DNA from: Burkholderia pyrrocinia
Lineage (GTDB): Bacteria > Pseudomonadota > Gammaproteobacteria > Burkholderiales > Burkholderiaceae
Direction: 5' to 3'
Length of the DNA: 64,000 nt
NCBI RefSeq assembly: GCF_018417535.1
Contig: NZ_CP070979.1
Coordinates: 186,001 to 250,000 of the forward strand
Below the pieces are notes generated by a model. That model ran no database searches. It was given only the letters and a program-made list of their open reading frames with translations, and was not told where the DNA came from. The position numbers and the translations under genes are program-made. Positions within the stretch are counted from its first letter, which is position 1, and each line of letters opens with the position of its first letter. Below, one piece after another: positions 45,274 to 54,459 of this stretch.

Positions 45274-45870
45274 GTGAGTTACGCAATCATTGGCTTCGGC
45301 AAGATTGGCCACGCACTTGCCAAGGCGTTCGCCCGCAACGGTATCGAAGTGGCCGTTGCAACCACGCGCGACCCGAAAAGCTTTGCAGCCGAGGCGGCCG
45401 CGATCGGACCCACGATTATTCCCAAAACCCTGACTGAAGCCGTCAAGGCGGACATCATCTTTCTGGCAGTTCGTTTCGAGTCGCACCCGGAGGTCGCAAA
45501 AGCACTGCCCGACTGGACGGGGAAGACCATCGTCGACGCGATGAACACGCAGGCCCCGCTTGAGGAACTGAGCGGTCTCCCGTCCTCTGCCTTCGTCGCG
45601 AAGGTGTTCACCGGAGCGAGGCTGGTGAAAGGCTTCAACCATCTGGTCGCGGCCGTCCTTGATCGGGATCCGGCCGTCCTCGGCGGCAGGAGAGTCGTGT
45701 TCCTCGCGAGCGACGATGACGGCGCCGCAGCGAAGATTGGCGAGCTTGCGGAAAATCTCGGTTTCGCGCCAATCGAACTTGGCGGGCTTTCGGAAGGTGG
45801 ACTGCTTGTGCATGCGCGCGGGAAAAGCTGGGGTCAGCTGATCTTCAAGGACTTGATCAAGTTCGACTGA
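45274..45870 (+). CDS. NADPH-dependent F420 reductase-like oxidoreductase
   Basis: The 198-residue protein has a Rossmann motif AIIGFGKIGHALAKAF at the N-terminus and the fold of the NADP oxidoreductase/F420 family: NTQAPLEELSG and VKGFNHLVAAVLDRDP. It starts with GTG at 45274, with GGAGAAA before it; the ATG two bases upstream runs directly into a stop. In organisms without F420 these enzymes are thought to act on other NADP-linked substrates. It ends the three-gene set. Confidence 0.82.
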   Translation: MSYAIIGFGKIGHALAKAFARNGIEVAVATTRDPKSFAAEAAAIGPTIIPKTLTEAVKADIIFLAVRFESHPEVAKALPDWTGKTIVDAMNTQAPLEELSGLPSSAFVAKVFTGARLVKGFNHLVAAVLDRDPAVLGGRRVVFLASDDDGAAAKIGELAENLGFAPIELGGLSEGGLLVHARGKSWGQLIFKDLIKFD

Positions 45871-45889
45871 TGACAACGGCTTCCGGCCA

Positions 45890-46080
45890 TTTCGCTGAGT
45901 CGAATGGCCGATTACCGGTGCGGACTCAACCCGTCGATGCAACGGCCCCGTGATCACGGCCACCAGGAGCATGAACACCGTGATCCCGGTGAACACGCCG
46001 GGCACGCCGAAATCCTTCAGCAGCGCGGCGACGCCGACCGCCCGGCGGCAATTCTCGAAACCCGCGGGCGTGTGCTGCAC
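45890..46080 (-). pseudogene. Remnant of an MFS transporter C-terminus
   Basis: On the minus strand a GC-rich stretch reads LKDFGVPGVFTGITVFMLLV followed by AVITGP, which resembles the last transmembrane helix of MFS sugar/aromatic-acid symporters. The preceding codons (from about 46080) no longer match and no start or other helices are present. It lies at the right edge of the A/T-richer block, so that block may have replaced the rest of the gene. The call rests on pattern memory, not an alignment. Confidence 0.4.
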
Positions 46081-46121
46081 GGGTCCGTCGACGTCATGAC
46101 GGATTGCGGTCCATCGTCATG

Positions 46122-46379
46122 TCACCCGCCCGTCACCGGTGGGAAAAACGCGACCTCGCTGTCCTCACGCACGACGAATCCGCCCGTCACCATCTCGAGA
46201 TTGACGGCCGCCCGCACCGGTCGGTCCATCCGCAGCGCTTCGGCGCTGCGTGCGTCGCGCGCGGCCAGCGTGCTGCGCAGCGCATCGACGGTAAGTTCGC
46301 GCGCATCGATCTCGACGATTTCCTCGTCGGTTTCGAGTTGCTCGCGAATGCTTGCAAAGTATTTGATTGTCAGTTTCAT
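46122..46379 (-). CDS. moaD: Molybdopterin synthase small subunit MoaD
   Basis: The 85-residue ubiquitin-fold protein begins MKLTIKYFASIREQLETDEE and ends with the required diglycine (FFPPVTGG), whose thiocarboxylate donates sulphur to the molybdopterin precursor. It works with MoaE, encoded 50 bases upstream on the same strand. It is the last gene of the moaA-moaE-moaD order. Confidence 0.93.
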   Translation of the reverse strand: MKLTIKYFASIREQLETDEEIVEIDARELTVDALRSTLAARDARSAEALRMDRPVRAAVNLEMVTGGFVVREDSEVAFFPPVTGG

Positions 46380-46429
46380 CGCGATGTCTCGAACGGAATC
46401 TGCGGAATCGGAAAACGCGCAGCGCGCGG

Positions 46430-47002
46430 TCAGCCCCAGCGCCGCATTGCCTGGTCGTCGTGCGCCTTCGCCTCGACCCAGCCGGATTCGCCGTCGTGGC
46501 GGATCTCCTTCTTCCAGAACGGCGCGTGGGTCTTCAGGAAATCCATCAGGAATTCGCACGCATCGAACGCGGACCCGCGATGCGCGGCGGCCACCACGAC
46601 CAGCACGACCGCCTGGCCGAGCGGGATGCGCCCGACGCGGTGCACGATCTTGACCGCTTCGAGCCGCCAGCGCGCGCAGGCTTCCTCGACGATGCTCCAC
46701 AGGGCCTGTTCGGTCATCGTCGGATAGTGCTCGACCTCGAGCGCGACGACGTCGTCGACGTCGCCTTCCTTGCGCACGACGCCGAGGAAATTCACGACCG
46801 CACCGACATTCGGATTGCGAACGATCGGCGCAAGCTCGGCACCCGCGTCGATCGGCGCGTACTGCACGCGCACTTCGAAGCCGGCGGCAATCGCCGGCGG
46901 CGGCTCGGTGTGCGGGTCGGTGGCGTCGGCGGAATGGGAATGACTGCCGGCGCGCAACGGATCGTCCGGCAGCCCGGCGCGGGATTCGGTGAAGGTCGTC
47001 AT
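46430..47002 (-). CDS. moaE: Molybdopterin synthase catalytic subunit MoaE
   Basis: The 190-residue protein carries the MoaE core: GAVVNFLGVVRKEG near residue 68, VEHYPTMTEQAL near 90, and the active lysine segment LKTHAPFWKKEIR near 163. About 40 residues at the N-terminus (Ser/His/Asp-rich, ending TEPPPAIAAG) exceed the usual length, so the true start may be internal, but no better ATG is evident and AGGAG precedes the one at 47002. It converts cyclic pyranopterin monophosphate to molybdopterin with MoaD. Confidence 0.92.
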   Translation of the reverse strand: MTTFTESRAGLPDDPLRAGSHSHSADATDPHTEPPPAIAAGFEVRVQYAPIDAGAELAPIVRNPNVGAVVNFLGVVRKEGDVDDVVALEVEHYPTMTEQALWSIVEEACARWRLEAVKIVHRVGRIPLGQAVVLVVVAAAHRGSAFDACEFLMDFLKTHAPFWKKEIRHDGESGWVEAKAHDDQAMRRWG

Positions 47003-47048
47003 GACGGTTCTCCTGTAGGCGGTGCGTCCTGTGTCGCGCGGCGGCCCG

Positions 47049-48173
47049 TCAGCCGCCGACGAGCGACATGCGCACGGTCGGATAGGTCTTGCCCGGCGCG
47101 CGGGCCGGCCGGGCGGCCCGGCGCTCGGAATAGCGGTCGTCGCGCCGCGTCCAGCGATCGCGCACGGCGGCGGCAAGCGCGTCGACCGGCGCCGCGTCGT
47201 CGAGCCACGGCCGCAGGTCGGTGCCTTGTGTTGCGAACAGGCACGTATAGAGTTTGCCGTCGGCCGACACGCGTGCGCGCGAGCAGGTGCCGCAGAACGG
47301 ATGCGACACGCTCGCGATGAAGCCGACCTCGCCCGCGCCGTCGATGTGCGCGCAACGGATCGCGGTCGCGTCGTGCCCCGGTTCGCCGACGAGCACGAGC
47401 GGATAGTGCTCGTCGATCAGCTCGCGCATCCGCGCGGCCGGCACGACCTTGTCGCCGGACCAGAAGCTCGCGCCGCCGACGTCCATGTATTCGATGAAGC
47501 GCACGGCCACGCCGCTATGCCGGAAGTGACGCACGAGCGGCAGGATCTGGTCGTCGTTCGCGCCGCGTTCGATCACCGCGTTGACCTTGACCGGCGCGAG
47601 CCCGGCCGCATGCGCGGCTTCGATGCCGGCCAGCACGCGCGACACGGGCACGTCGGCGTCGCTCATGCGGCGGAACACCGCGTCGTCGAGCGCATCGAGG
47701 CTGACGGTCACGCGCGACAGCCCCGCGTCGTGCAGCGAGCGTGCTTTCGCGGCGAGCAGCGAGCCGTTGGTCGTCAGCGCGATTTCGACGGGCTTGCCGT
47801 CGACGGTCGTCAGTGCGGCGAGCCGTTCGATCAGCGCTTCGAGATTGCGGCGCAACAGCGGCTCGCCGCCGGTGATGCGGATCTTTTCGACCCCGAGCGA
47901 CGTGAACGCGCGTGCGATCTTTTCCAGCTGCGCGAACGACAGCCGCTCGGACGACGGCATGAATGCATAGCCGGCGCCGAAGCTTTCGCGCGGCATGCAG
48001 TAGCCGCAGCGGAAATTGCACTGGTCGATGACGGACAGGCGCAGGTCGCGCAGCGGGCGGCCGAGCGTGTCGGTCGTGCGGGGGAAGGCGCCGGGCGATG
48101 CGCCGCCGGAGGAAGCGGCGGCGGCCGGCGTGGCGGAAACGATGGCATTCACGATCGGTTCGTCGGCCTGCAT
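47049..48173 (-). CDS. moaA: GTP 3',8-cyclase MoaA
   Basis: This radical-SAM enzyme makes 3',8-cyclo-GTP, the first intermediate of molybdenum cofactor. The N-terminal cluster ligand motif is CNFRCGYCM, RITGGEPLLRRNLEAL follows, and the C-terminal second cluster is in CGTCSRARVSADGKLYTC. It ends in the conserved GG. The start at 48173 (MQADEPIVNA) gives 374 residues, including an extra 45-residue N-terminal region of low complexity; no good ribosome site marks it, so a GTG further in remains possible. MoaC is not in the window. Confidence 0.93.
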   Translation of the reverse strand: MQADEPIVNAIVSATPAAAASSGGASPGAFPRTTDTLGRPLRDLRLSVIDQCNFRCGYCMPRESFGAGYAFMPSSERLSFAQLEKIARAFTSLGVEKIRITGGEPLLRRNLEALIERLAALTTVDGKPVEIALTTNGSLLAAKARSLHDAGLSRVTVSLDALDDAVFRRMSDADVPVSRVLAGIEAAHAAGLAPVKVNAVIERGANDDQILPLVRHFRHSGVAVRFIEYMDVGGASFWSGDKVVPAARMRELIDEHYPLVLVGEPGHDATAIRCAHIDGAGEVGFIASVSHPFCGTCSRARVSADGKLYTCLFATQGTDLRPWLDDAAPVDALAAAVRDRWTRRDDRYSERRAARPARAPGKTYPTVRMSLVGG

Positions 48174-48372
48174 GAAGTAAGCGGAGGGGCGTCGCCGATC
48201 GGCCGCGTGCGTGCCGACGTGTCGGCGCACAGGTCGTGGCGAGCCTCATCGTGAGCATAGTCCGCCGGACTTTTCCGGCAGGGACACAATCGCGCCCGAA
48301 TTGCAGGAATACAGTTCGCCGCGCGGCATGCGCGGCGAATGTGCTGCGTCGGGCGGCTATCCGGCGTCGCGA

Positions 48373-49587
48373 TCATGCGAGCCAGTGCGCGAATTCGTAA
48401 TACGGGACCGCGTCGCCGCGCGCGATGTGCCGCCCGGCCGGCAGCCTTGCGAGCCCGCTTGCCTGCACGAGCGACTGCAGCGTGCCGGCGCCTTGCTGCC
48501 GCAGCGTGTCGAGCACGGCCGTGCCGTCGGCGCCGATGGTGCGGCGCACGCGCACGAAGCGCTCGCGCTGCGCATCCGGCTCGAAGTCCATGTCGATCGG
48601 CAGCGACGGCACGATCGGCACGCACGCGTCGCGCCCCTGCAGGCAGCGGATCAGCGGCGCGACGAACAGCGCGAATGCCGTCATCGCGGCGCCCGGATTG
48701 CCGGGCAACAGCACCACGGGTCGCGCGTCGAGCCGCGCGAGCGCGACCGGCTTGCCGGGTTTCATGCGCACGCCGGCGACGACGAACGACGCGCCGAGCG
48801 CGGCCAGCGCAGGGCGCAGCAGATCCTTGTCGCCGACCGACGCGCCGCCGACGCAGATCACCAGGTCGCAACACGCGTGCAGCTCGCGCAGCGCGCGATC
48901 GACGGCGGGCGCCGTATCGGCCGCATGCAGGCTCATCCGCACGCTGGCACCGGTTCCCGATACCAGCGCGGCGAGCATCGGCGCATTGCTGTTGAAGATC
49001 TGCTGCGGCGCGCGCGGCTGGCCGCACGCGACGAGTTCGTCGCCGGTCGTCAGGATGCCGACGCGCAGTGCCGGGCGCACGTCGATGCGCGCGAGACCCT
49101 GCGCGGCGGCCACGCCGACGTGCATCGCACCCATTCGCACGCCGGCCGGCACGAGCAGGTCGCCGGCACGCACTTCCTCGCCCCGGCGGCGGATGTGCGA
49201 GCCGCTGCGCTGCGGCGCGTCGAACGCGACCCAGCCGCCTTGCTCGTGCGCGTGCTCCTGCATCACGACGGTGTCGGCGCCGGCCGGAATCAGGCTGCCA
49301 GTGAAGATGCGTGCGGCCGTGCGCGCGGCCAGCGGCACCGGCGTGTCGCCCGCATAGCAGCGCTGCGCGACGCGCAGCGGCTCGCCATGCGCGAGGTCCG
49401 CATGACGTACGGCGTAGCCGTCCATCGCGCTCTGGTCGGCCGGCGGCTGGTCGAGCACGGCGGCGAGCGGCGCGGCCAGCACGTGACCGGCCGCGTCTGT
49501 CACCGGAATGGAGGCGGCCGCAGCAAGCGGCGCGAATGCGCCGGCGAATTGCTGCTGCGCGGTATCGAAATCGATCAGTTGTTTCAT
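48373..49587 (-). CDS. moeA: Molybdopterin molybdenumtransferase MoeA
   Basis: The 404-residue enzyme inserts molybdate into molybdopterin-AMP. It shows domain order typical of MoeA: DQPPADQSAMDGYAV near residue 47, RIFTGSLIPAGADTVVMQE near 95, RVGILTTGDELV near 178, and the MPT-binding domain with VGGASVGDKDLL and MKPGKPVALARL plus VLLPGNPGAAMTAF. It overlaps the fdhD stop by ATGA, so the two are translated together. It is 200 bases upstream of moaA. Confidence 0.94.
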   Translation of the reverse strand: MKQLIDFDTAQQQFAGAFAPLAAAASIPVTDAAGHVLAAPLAAVLDQPPADQSAMDGYAVRHADLAHGEPLRVAQRCYAGDTPVPLAARTAARIFTGSLIPAGADTVVMQEHAHEQGGWVAFDAPQRSGSHIRRRGEEVRAGDLLVPAGVRMGAMHVGVAAAQGLARIDVRPALRVGILTTGDELVACGQPRAPQQIFNSNAPMLAALVSGTGASVRMSLHAADTAPAVDRALRELHACCDLVICVGGASVGDKDLLRPALAALGASFVVAGVRMKPGKPVALARLDARPVVLLPGNPGAAMTAFALFVAPLIRCLQGRDACVPIVPSLPIDMDFEPDAQRERFVRVRRTIGADGTAVLDTLRQQGAGTLQSLVQASGLARLPAGRHIARGDAVPYYEFAHWLA

Positions 49588-50456
49588 GACGGGCGGGCCG
49601 GATGCGCTTGCGCAAGCGCCGGTTGGTCGGGGTGGGCGGTGTCGGGCGACACGTATTCGACGAAGCCGTCGTTGCGGCAGAAGCCGACGAGCCGTACGCC
49701 GGCTTCGCGGGCGACGTCGATCGCAAGCGACGTCGGCGCCGAGATCGTCGCGATCATCGGGATGCCGACCCGCGCGGCCTTGCGCACCAGCTCGTAGCTC
49801 GCGCGGCTCGACAGGAACACGAAACCCGCGCGCAGGTCGGCGGGGCGCCGCGCGAGCCGGCCGATCAGCTTGTCGAGCGCGTTGTGGCGGCCGACGTCCT
49901 CGAACACGTCGAGCACGGCGCCGTCGCGGTCGCACCATGCGGCCGCGTGGATGCCGCCCGTCTCGCGCATCAGCGTCTGGTGGGCCGGCAACGCGCGCGC
50001 GGCGCGTGCAATCGCGTCGGCGCCGATGCCGGCGGCCGCACCGGCGGCATCGATGCGCGGCGGGTGCAGGTCGAGCTGCGCGATGCTTTCGATCCCGCAT
50101 ACGCCGCAACCCGTGCGGCCGGCCAGCGCGCGGCGGTGCGCCTTCAGCGCCATGAACGCCTGCTGCGACACGGTGAGCCGCACTTCGGCGCTGCCGGGCC
50201 GGGTTTCGCTCTCGATGTCGAATACGTCGGACGCGCGCTCGACGATGCCTTCGCTCAGCGCGAAGCCGAGCCCGAATGCGTCGAGGTCGATCGGTGTCGC
50301 CATCATGACCGTATGCGAGATGCCGTTGAACACGAGTGCCACCGGCGTTTCGTCGACGACGCGATCGATTGTGTCGCGCGCTTCGCCGGCACGATGACGC
50401 GTCACATGACACGCGGTGCTGCCGGTTGGATCGTCGCGGCGGGTGCAGGACTCCAT
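49584..50456 (-). CDS. fdhD: Formate dehydrogenase accessory sulfurtransferase FdhD
   Basis: FdhD moves sulphur from IscS to the molybdenum cofactor of formate dehydrogenase. The 290-residue protein has the catalytic cysteine loop GCGVCGIES near residue 120, LSEGIVERASDV near 75 and the VFEDVGRHNALDKLIG segment near 165. The formate dehydrogenase genes are not in this window. It leads an operon with moeA. The N-terminal 25 residues are variable; an internal start is possible. Confidence 0.93.
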   Translation of the reverse strand: MESCTRRDDPTGSTACHVTRHRAGEARDTIDRVVDETPVALVFNGISHTVMMATPIDLDAFGLGFALSEGIVERASDVFDIESETRPGSAEVRLTVSQQAFMALKAHRRALAGRTGCGVCGIESIAQLDLHPPRIDAAGAAAGIGADAIARAARALPAHQTLMRETGGIHAAAWCDRDGAVLDVFEDVGRHNALDKLIGRLARRPADLRAGFVFLSSRASYELVRKAARVGIPMIATISAPTSLAIDVAREAGVRLVGFCRNDGFVEYVSPDTAHPDQPALAQAHPARPS

Positions 50457-50860
50457 GGGTTTTTCTCCAGGCGGATCGGCCGGCGCGTACGCCGAACGAC
50501 GGGAATCGATGCTGCCGGGCGGGCGCCGAGGGGCGCGCCGTCGCCGCGGGCAGGCGTTGCATCACATGTTAACGGCGGTGAACAGCGCCCCGGAGGCACA
50601 GCGCCGCAACGCGGAAAGCAGTACAGCTCGCGGCGCCCGGCGCCGGTTGTGTCTTTTCCGTATACACATCTTTGCCAGGACGGAAAGCACAGTTTCAGGA
50701 CGCGTTCGCGCGATTGCGAGTATCGTGGCAAACGCGATATCGTCATTCACGCTTCGATGCCATGCGAGTGACCGTTGGTGTTCGCATGTGTTGTCGCCAA
50801 GCCGTCGCGCGATTTCCTGCTTCGGGCGGACGTTCTCACAACCACGAGCAAATTACGGTC
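50457..50860. other. Divergent non-coding region between fdhD and cydA
   Basis: These 404 bases must hold promoters for the molybdenum-cofactor operon (minus) and the bd oxidase (plus). I looked for an FNR/Anr-type TTGAT-N4-ATCAA site and found none that is convincing. The right half (50640-50850) is A/T-richer. The cydA start itself has only a weak ribosome site (ACGG). Confidence 0.35.
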
Positions 50861-52261
50861 ATGGAAATCTTCGATGCGTTCCATCTCGCACGATTGCAAT
50901 TCGCATTCACGGTGTCGTTCCACATCGTGTTTCCCGCGATCAGCATCGGCATGGCGAGCTTCCTGGCGGTGCTGGAATGGCGTTATCTCGTCACCGGCGA
51001 TGCCGCCTACAAATCCATGTTCCAGTTCTGGTCGAAGATCTTCGCGATCGGCTTCGGGATGGGCGTGGTCTCCGGCGTCGTGATGGCGTACGAGTTCGGC
51101 ACGAACTGGGCCGGCTTCTCGCGCGTCGCCGGCAACATCACGGGCCCGCTGCTCACGTATGAGGTGCTGACGGCGTTCTTCCTCGAAGCCGGCTTCCTCG
51201 GCGTGATGCTGTTCGGCTGGCAGCGCGTGAGCCCGCGCGCGCACTTCTTCGCAACGCTGATGGTCGCGGTCGGCACGCTGATCTCGACGTTCTGGATCCT
51301 CGCGTCGAACAGCTTCATGCAGACGCCGCAGGGCTACAGGATCGAGAACGGCCTCGTCGTGCCGGTCGACTGGTTCAAGATCATCTTCAATCCGTCGTTC
51401 CCGTACCGTCTCGTGCACATGACGATCGCGGCGTTCATCGTCGCGGGCTTCATCGTGGCCGCGTGCGGCGCGTGGCACCTGCTGAAGGGGCGCCGCGACG
51501 AGCCGGTGAAGCGCAGCTTCTCGATGGCGCTGTGGATGCTGCTGTTGCTCGCACCGATCCAGATCGTCGTCGGCGACGCGCACGGGCTGAATACGCGCGA
51601 ATACCAGCCGGCGAAGATCGCGGCGATCGAGGGGCTGTGGGAAACCGAGAAGGGCGGCACCTCGCTGAACCTCGTCGGGCTGCCCGACATGCAGGCCGAA
51701 ACCACGCGCTATGCGATCCAGGTGCCGCATCTCGGCAGCCTGATCCTCACGCACAGCTGGGACGGCGAGATCCGCGGGCTGAAGGAATTCCCGCCGCAGG
51801 ACCGCCCGTATTCGCCGATCGTGTTCTGGACGTTCCGGATCATGGCGGGCCTCGGGATGCTGATGCTGCTGACCGCGCTGCTCGGGCTGCTGCTGAGAAA
51901 GGGCGGGCGACTGTATGAAACGCGCTGGTTCCAGTGGTTCGTAGTGGGCATGGGGCCGTCGGGCATCGTCGCGCTGCTGGCCGGCTGGATCACGACCGAG
52001 GTCGGGCGGCAGCCGTGGACCGTGTACGGCGTGCTGCGCACCGTCGATTCGGTTGCGCCGCTCAGCGCGCAGCAGGTCGGCGTGTCGCTGCTGATCTTCG
52101 TGGTCGTGTACTTCCTGGTATTCGGATCGGGTATCTACTACATGATGAAACTGATGAAGCGCGGGCCGGCTGCCCAGGCCGGGTACATCGAGCTGCACCG
52201 GCATCCGGGGCTGCGCAAGAGCGCGCTGTCCACGCCGCTGAACGTCACCGAAGCGGAGTAA
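50861..52261 (+). CDS. cydA: Cytochrome bd-type ubiquinol oxidase subunit I, cyanide-insensitive type
   Basis: The 466-residue membrane protein carries hemes b558, b595 and d and oxidises ubiquinol. VSFHIVFPAISIG holds the N-terminal heme histidine (near 21), TTEVGRQPWTVYG is the conserved GRQPW quinol-site motif near residue 385, and nine helices can be traced. The Q-loop is short and contains VPHLGSLILTHSWDGEIRG, the pattern of CioA rather than the longer E. coli CydA. The start at 50861 (MEIFDAFHLARLQF) matches the family. cydB follows two bases after. Confidence 0.95.
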   Translation: MEIFDAFHLARLQFAFTVSFHIVFPAISIGMASFLAVLEWRYLVTGDAAYKSMFQFWSKIFAIGFGMGVVSGVVMAYEFGTNWAGFSRVAGNITGPLLTYEVLTAFFLEAGFLGVMLFGWQRVSPRAHFFATLMVAVGTLISTFWILASNSFMQTPQGYRIENGLVVPVDWFKIIFNPSFPYRLVHMTIAAFIVAGFIVAACGAWHLLKGRRDEPVKRSFSMALWMLLLLAPIQIVVGDAHGLNTREYQPAKIAAIEGLWETEKGGTSLNLVGLPDMQAETTRYAIQVPHLGSLILTHSWDGEIRGLKEFPPQDRPYSPIVFWTFRIMAGLGMLMLLTALLGLLLRKGGRLYETRWFQWFVVGMGPSGIVALLAGWITTEVGRQPWTVYGVLRTVDSVAPLSAQQVGVSLLIFVVVYFLVFGSGIYYMMKLMKRGPAAQAGYIELHRHPGLRKSALSTPLNVTEAE

Positions 52262-52263
52262 CC

Positions 52264-53271
52264 ATGCAAATCGATCTTCCTGTCGTCTGGGCCGCGATCA
52301 TCGGCCTCGGCGTGTTCATCTACGTGATGCTGGACGGCTTCGATCTCGGCATCGGCCTGCTGTTTCCGTTCTTCGACGCGAAGGCCGAGCGGCAAGTGAT
52401 GCTCGACACCGTCGCGCCGGTGTGGGACGGCAACGAGACGTTCCTCGTGCTCGGCGGTGCGGGTCTCTATGGCGCGTTCCCGGTCGTGTATTCGACGCTG
52501 CTGCCCGCGAATTACCTGCCGCTGGTGCTGATGCTGGTCGGGCTGATCTTCCGCGGCGCGGCATTCGAACTGTGCGCGAAGGCGACCCGTACGCAACACC
52601 TGTGGGATCTCGCGTTCATCGGCGGCTCCGCGCTCGCGGCGTTCTGCCAGGGGATCGTGCTCGGTTCGCTGCTGCAGGGCATCCGGATCGAGAACAACCA
52701 GTTCGCGGGCGGGCCGTTCGACTGGCTGTCGCCGTTCAGCCTGCTCTGCGGGATCGGCGTGCTCGTCACGTATGCGACGCTCGGCTGCGGCTGGTTGATC
52801 CTGAAGGTCGACGGCGAGCTGCAGCGCAAGATGCGGCTGTTGATGAAACCGCTCACGGGAGTGCTGCTCGGCGTGATGGCCGTCGTCAGCCTGTGGACCG
52901 TGATCGGGCTGCCGGCCGTCGCGCACCGCTGGTTCGGCAGCGGCAACCTCGGCTGGTTCCTGCCGGTGCCGATCCTCGTCGTCGCGTGCGTGTGGGGCAT
53001 CTTTCACACGGTGAAGCGCGAGCACGAGGCCACGCCGTTCCTGCTGACGCTCGCGCTCGTGTTCCTCGGCTACACCGGGCTCGTGATCAGCATCTGGCCG
53101 AACATCGTGCCGCCGTCGCTGACGATCTGGGACGCGTCGTCGAGCCATTCGAGCCAGTTGTTCGCGCTCGTCGGCACGGTGATCGTGCTGCCGATCATCC
53201 TCGTGTACAACGCGATGCAGTACCGCGTGTTCCGCGGCAAGGTGCGCGAGGGCGACGTCGGCTATCACTGA
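52264..53271 (+). CDS. cydB: Cytochrome bd-type ubiquinol oxidase subunit II
   Basis: The 335-residue subunit has the family start with YVMLDGFDLGIG near residue 20 and the conserved WDGNETFLVLGGAGLYGAFP near residue 56, with eight hydrophobic helices. It forms the oxidase with CydA and supports the heme core in the inner membrane. It begins two bases after the cydA stop and is surely cotranscribed. No cydX-like small ORF is evident after it. Confidence 0.95.
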   Translation: MQIDLPVVWAAIIGLGVFIYVMLDGFDLGIGLLFPFFDAKAERQVMLDTVAPVWDGNETFLVLGGAGLYGAFPVVYSTLLPANYLPLVLMLVGLIFRGAAFELCAKATRTQHLWDLAFIGGSALAAFCQGIVLGSLLQGIRIENNQFAGGPFDWLSPFSLLCGIGVLVTYATLGCGWLILKVDGELQRKMRLLMKPLTGVLLGVMAVVSLWTVIGLPAVAHRWFGSGNLGWFLPVPILVVACVWGIFHTVKREHEATPFLLTLALVFLGYTGLVISIWPNIVPPSLTIWDASSSHSSQLFALVGTVIVLPIILVYNAMQYRVFRGKVREGDVGYH

Positions 53272-53436
53272 GCGGCGCGCGATGTGACGGGCGCGGCGCG
53301 CGCGGGCGTATCATCTCGCGCAGCGCGGCCCCGGCACGGCGGCACCCATCCGAAAGCGGCCCGCCACGCGCGGGCCGTTGCGCATCGGGCGCGGGCGGGC
53401 CGTGCTGCGTATTCCCTTGGCAGTCGAGAAAACATC

Positions 53437-54357
53437 ATGATCGTCAGACCACGACAAAATTGGCTCAGGATGCTGTTCGTGTGGAACGGCTCCGTGCTGC
53501 AATCGATCATTCCGCAACTCGTGTTCATGGCGATCGTCAGCACGCTGGCGGTCTTCACGAACGGGCGCATCTTCGGCGAGAAGATTCCGCTCAACACCGC
53601 ACCGTTCACGCTGTTCGGGCTCGCGCTCGCGATCTTCCTCGCGTTTCGCAACAACGCGAGCTTCGAGCGTTTCAAGGAGGCGCGGCATCTGTGGGGCAAC
53701 CTGCTGATCGCGGCGCGCACCGTGACGTCGCAACTGAATCGCTACCTGCCAGACAGCGTCGGCGATGCCGAGCGCAACCGGCTCGCCGATTTGCTGATCG
53801 CGTTCACCTATGCGCTGAAGCATCAGCTTCGCCATACCGATCCGACCGAAGACCTGCAGCGGATCCTCGGCGCGGAGCGTGCCGGCGAGTTCGCGCGCAA
53901 ATGCTTCAAGCCCGTCGCGATCCTCGACGAGCTGCGCGGCGGCATCGTCCGCGCGCTGGGCCGCACGCCCGGCAGCGACGCGACGTGCTGGATGTTCGAC
54001 GCGCAGCTCGACGAACTGGGCAAGTCGGTGGGCGGCTGCGAACGCATCCTGTCGACGCCGATCCCGTTCTCGTACAGCGTGCTGTTGCACCGTACCGTGT
54101 ATGCGTACTGCGTGCTGCTGCCGTTCGGTCTCGTCGATTCGACGGAGTTCTTCACGCCGCTGATCTGCGTATTCATTTCGTACACGCTGATCGCGCTCGA
54201 AGCGATCGCGAACGAAGTCGCCGAACCGTTCGGCCTCGCACCGAATGCGCTGGCGCTCGATGCGATGGCGCGCACGATCGAGCGGTCGGTGCTCGAGCTG
54301 GGCGATCGCGAGATGCCGGAGGAATTCGTGCCGGCGTCGACGTACCAGATCACGTAG
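53437..54357 (+). CDS. Bestrophin family anion channel protein
   Basis: The 306-residue inner-membrane protein matches the bacterial bestrophin (YneE) family: a short cytosolic start (MIVRPRQNWLRMLFVWNGSV), the first helices with PQLVFMAIVSTLAVF, AIFLAFRNNASFERFKEARHLWGNL near residue 70, and the C-terminal IANEVAEPFGLAPNALALDAMARTIE. Such proteins form pentameric anion or cation channels. The start at 53437 is favoured by alignment; the longer frame upstream is low-quality. Confidence 0.88.
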   Translation: MIVRPRQNWLRMLFVWNGSVLQSIIPQLVFMAIVSTLAVFTNGRIFGEKIPLNTAPFTLFGLALAIFLAFRNNASFERFKEARHLWGNLLIAARTVTSQLNRYLPDSVGDAERNRLADLLIAFTYALKHQLRHTDPTEDLQRILGAERAGEFARKCFKPVAILDELRGGIVRALGRTPGSDATCWMFDAQLDELGKSVGGCERILSTPIPFSYSVLLHRTVYAYCVLLPFGLVDSTEFFTPLICVFISYTLIALEAIANEVAEPFGLAPNALALDAMARTIERSVLELGDREMPEEFVPASTYQIT

Positions 54358-54367
54358 CGGGCGGGCG

Positions 54368-54415
54368 TAACGGGCAGGAAAACGGGCAGGCAAACGGGCA
54401 AGCAAACGGGCCGCG
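54368..54415. repeat. Four tandem 12-base units
   Basis: Four adjacent 12-base units sharing the core AACGGGCA (54368-54379, 54380-54391, 54392-54403, 54404-54415) start 10 bases after the bestrophin stop; the last is degenerate. It is a short imperfect microsatellite-like array in the 102-base gap before the SMI1/KNR4 gene. No function is apparent. Confidence 0.7.
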
Positions 54416-54459
54416 TCGGGCGCTAGAATGGCGCTTTCCTGTTCTCCGGACCTGACGCG

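Noticed and set aside
44584..46080. Minus-strand open frame of 498 codons
   Set aside because: It is antisense to the SDR and reductase genes. Only the first 60 codons or so (the MFS-like remnant) have plausible origin.
50457..50860. FNR/Anr box before cydA
   Set aside because: bd oxidases are often oxygen-controlled, but no TTGAT-N4-ATCAA-like site could be read in the region.
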